22,500 bases of DNA, from contig CAJNDS010001125.1 in the NCBI GenBank assembly GCA_905221605.1, positions 616,606-639,105 of the forward strand. The letters are read 5' to 3'. The notes under the pieces were generated by a model, which saw only the letters and a list, made by a program, of their open reading frames with translations, did not search any database and was not told where the DNA came from. The translations under genes and the position numbers were made by a program. The DNA is from Symbiodinium natans. Its lineage: Eukaryota; Sar; Dinophyceae; Suessiales; Symbiodiniaceae. Shown here one piece after another: positions 22,091-22,500 of the stretch (positions are counted from its first letter, which is position 1; the number at the start of each line of letters is the position of its first letter).

Positions 22091-22095
22091 GTTTG

Positions 22096-22152
22096 GAGTT
22101 TAGGGTTTAGGGTCTAGGGTCTAGGGTTTAGGGTTTAGGGTTTAGGGTTGTG
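22096..22152 (+). repeat. TTTAGGG array after exon NN
   Basis: Short G-rich array just downstream of the donor. Confidence 0.95.
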
Positions 22153-22246
22153 AACAGGTAGTTGGTGTTCTTCTATCCTCAAGAAAATATTTCAGAAGGT
22201 AAACAAGAGGTAGAAACAAGGTATCCTGAAAAGGTAAGAAAATAGA

Positions 22247-22474
22247 GGGCCGCCCTCACCTTTTTTGCCTTTGTGTTACCTTTTTCTACCATGTTTTTAC
22301 CTTTGCTTTACATGATTTTACCTTTTTCTTTTTTTCTCGTTTTGACCCATATGTTTGACCCATATTGTTAAACCTTTTCCCAGGTAAAAGCCAGGATTCC
22401 CACCTGGCAGATCCCGTCTGGCCAAACCTAAACAAAAGTGACCGCAGCAGGTACAAGAAAGGTGAGGGCGGCCC
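22247..22474. mobile_element. Foldback element with 17-bp perfect inverted ends and TTACCTTT motifs
   Basis: GGGCCGCCCTCACCTTT at 22247-22263 is exactly inverted at 22458-22474, and part of the end (GTGAGGGCGGCCC) repeats again at 22481-22493. The interior has repeated TTACCTTT motifs, and inverse AAGGTAA motifs lie just outside at about 22196-22237. No transposase is visible. The element may extend past the window. Confidence 0.65.
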
Positions 22475-22500
22475 CGGTACGTGAGGGCGGCCCGGTACCT

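Noticed and set aside
1-22500. Concatenation artefact of short telomere-capped molecules
   Set aside because: Not excluded, but the order, strand and phase of the IPT and G8 exons are hard to explain by random joining, and arrays contain old, diverged variants.
1-22500. tRNA, rRNA or spliced-leader genes
   Set aside because: No cloverleaf with A and B box motifs, no rRNA core sequence and no recognisable spliced-leader sequence were noticed on either strand.

Overview
This is eukaryotic nuclear DNA. It is saturated with telomere-type heptamers (TTTAGGG, read as CCCTAAA on the other strand) but is not a chromosome end. The arrays occur in both orientations across all 22.5 kb and alternate with short unique segments. 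There are no long ORFs. The unique segments are small, GC-rich, open in frame and bounded by AG and GT (sometimes GC) dinucleotides, which is what tiny exons look like. Very small exons, occasional GC donors, TTTAGGG telomere-type sequence and a fibrocystin-like IPT/G8 protein together suggest an alga of the dinoflagellate or alveolate kind. That is inference; the sequence alone does not fix the organism.

Main reading: the + strand carries the interior of one very large split gene, open at both ends, with about 40 candidate exons of 15 to 130 nt. The best-supported part is the 3' end (about 20570 to 22090). Four exons there join in frame into most of a G8 domain. Upstream, about 12973 to 17108, lie several IPT/TIG-like segments (for example PTVNSISPSNGTARGG and VVTIGGSNFG). 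IPT/TIG repeats followed by G8 is the architecture of fibrocystin / fibrocystin-L (PKHD1/PKHD1L1) surface proteins. The exons before 12950 encode sequence I could not assign with confidence. Exon boundaries were chosen from visible splice dinucleotides and reading phase, so the phase agreement is partly built in. Junctions near 613-1724, 3079-3638, 14302-15191 and 19891-20570 remain unresolved.

Layout: 1-560 repeat arrays; 565-6971 exons A to H; 7455-9901 exons I to N; 9902-12256 exons O to R plus an 800-bp G-rich array with a 180-bp tandem duplication; 12257-14302 exons S to X (first IPT-like region); 14303-15190 a long intron with a minisatellite; 15191-17108 exons Y to DD (more IPT-like sequence); 17109-19891 weaker exons EE to JJ; 20570-22090 G8 exons; 22091-22500 a foldback repeat. 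Introns also hold several small inverted-repeat (MITE-like) elements.

The most striking point is polarity. Most candidate exons have CCCTAAA on the left and TTTAGGG on the right, so many introns read donor-(TTTAGGG)n ... (CCCTAAA)n-acceptor. The two arrays are complementary in the pre-mRNA, and their orientation is that of two telomere-capped ends fused together. Donors such as G|GTTTAGGG lie inside the repeat itself.
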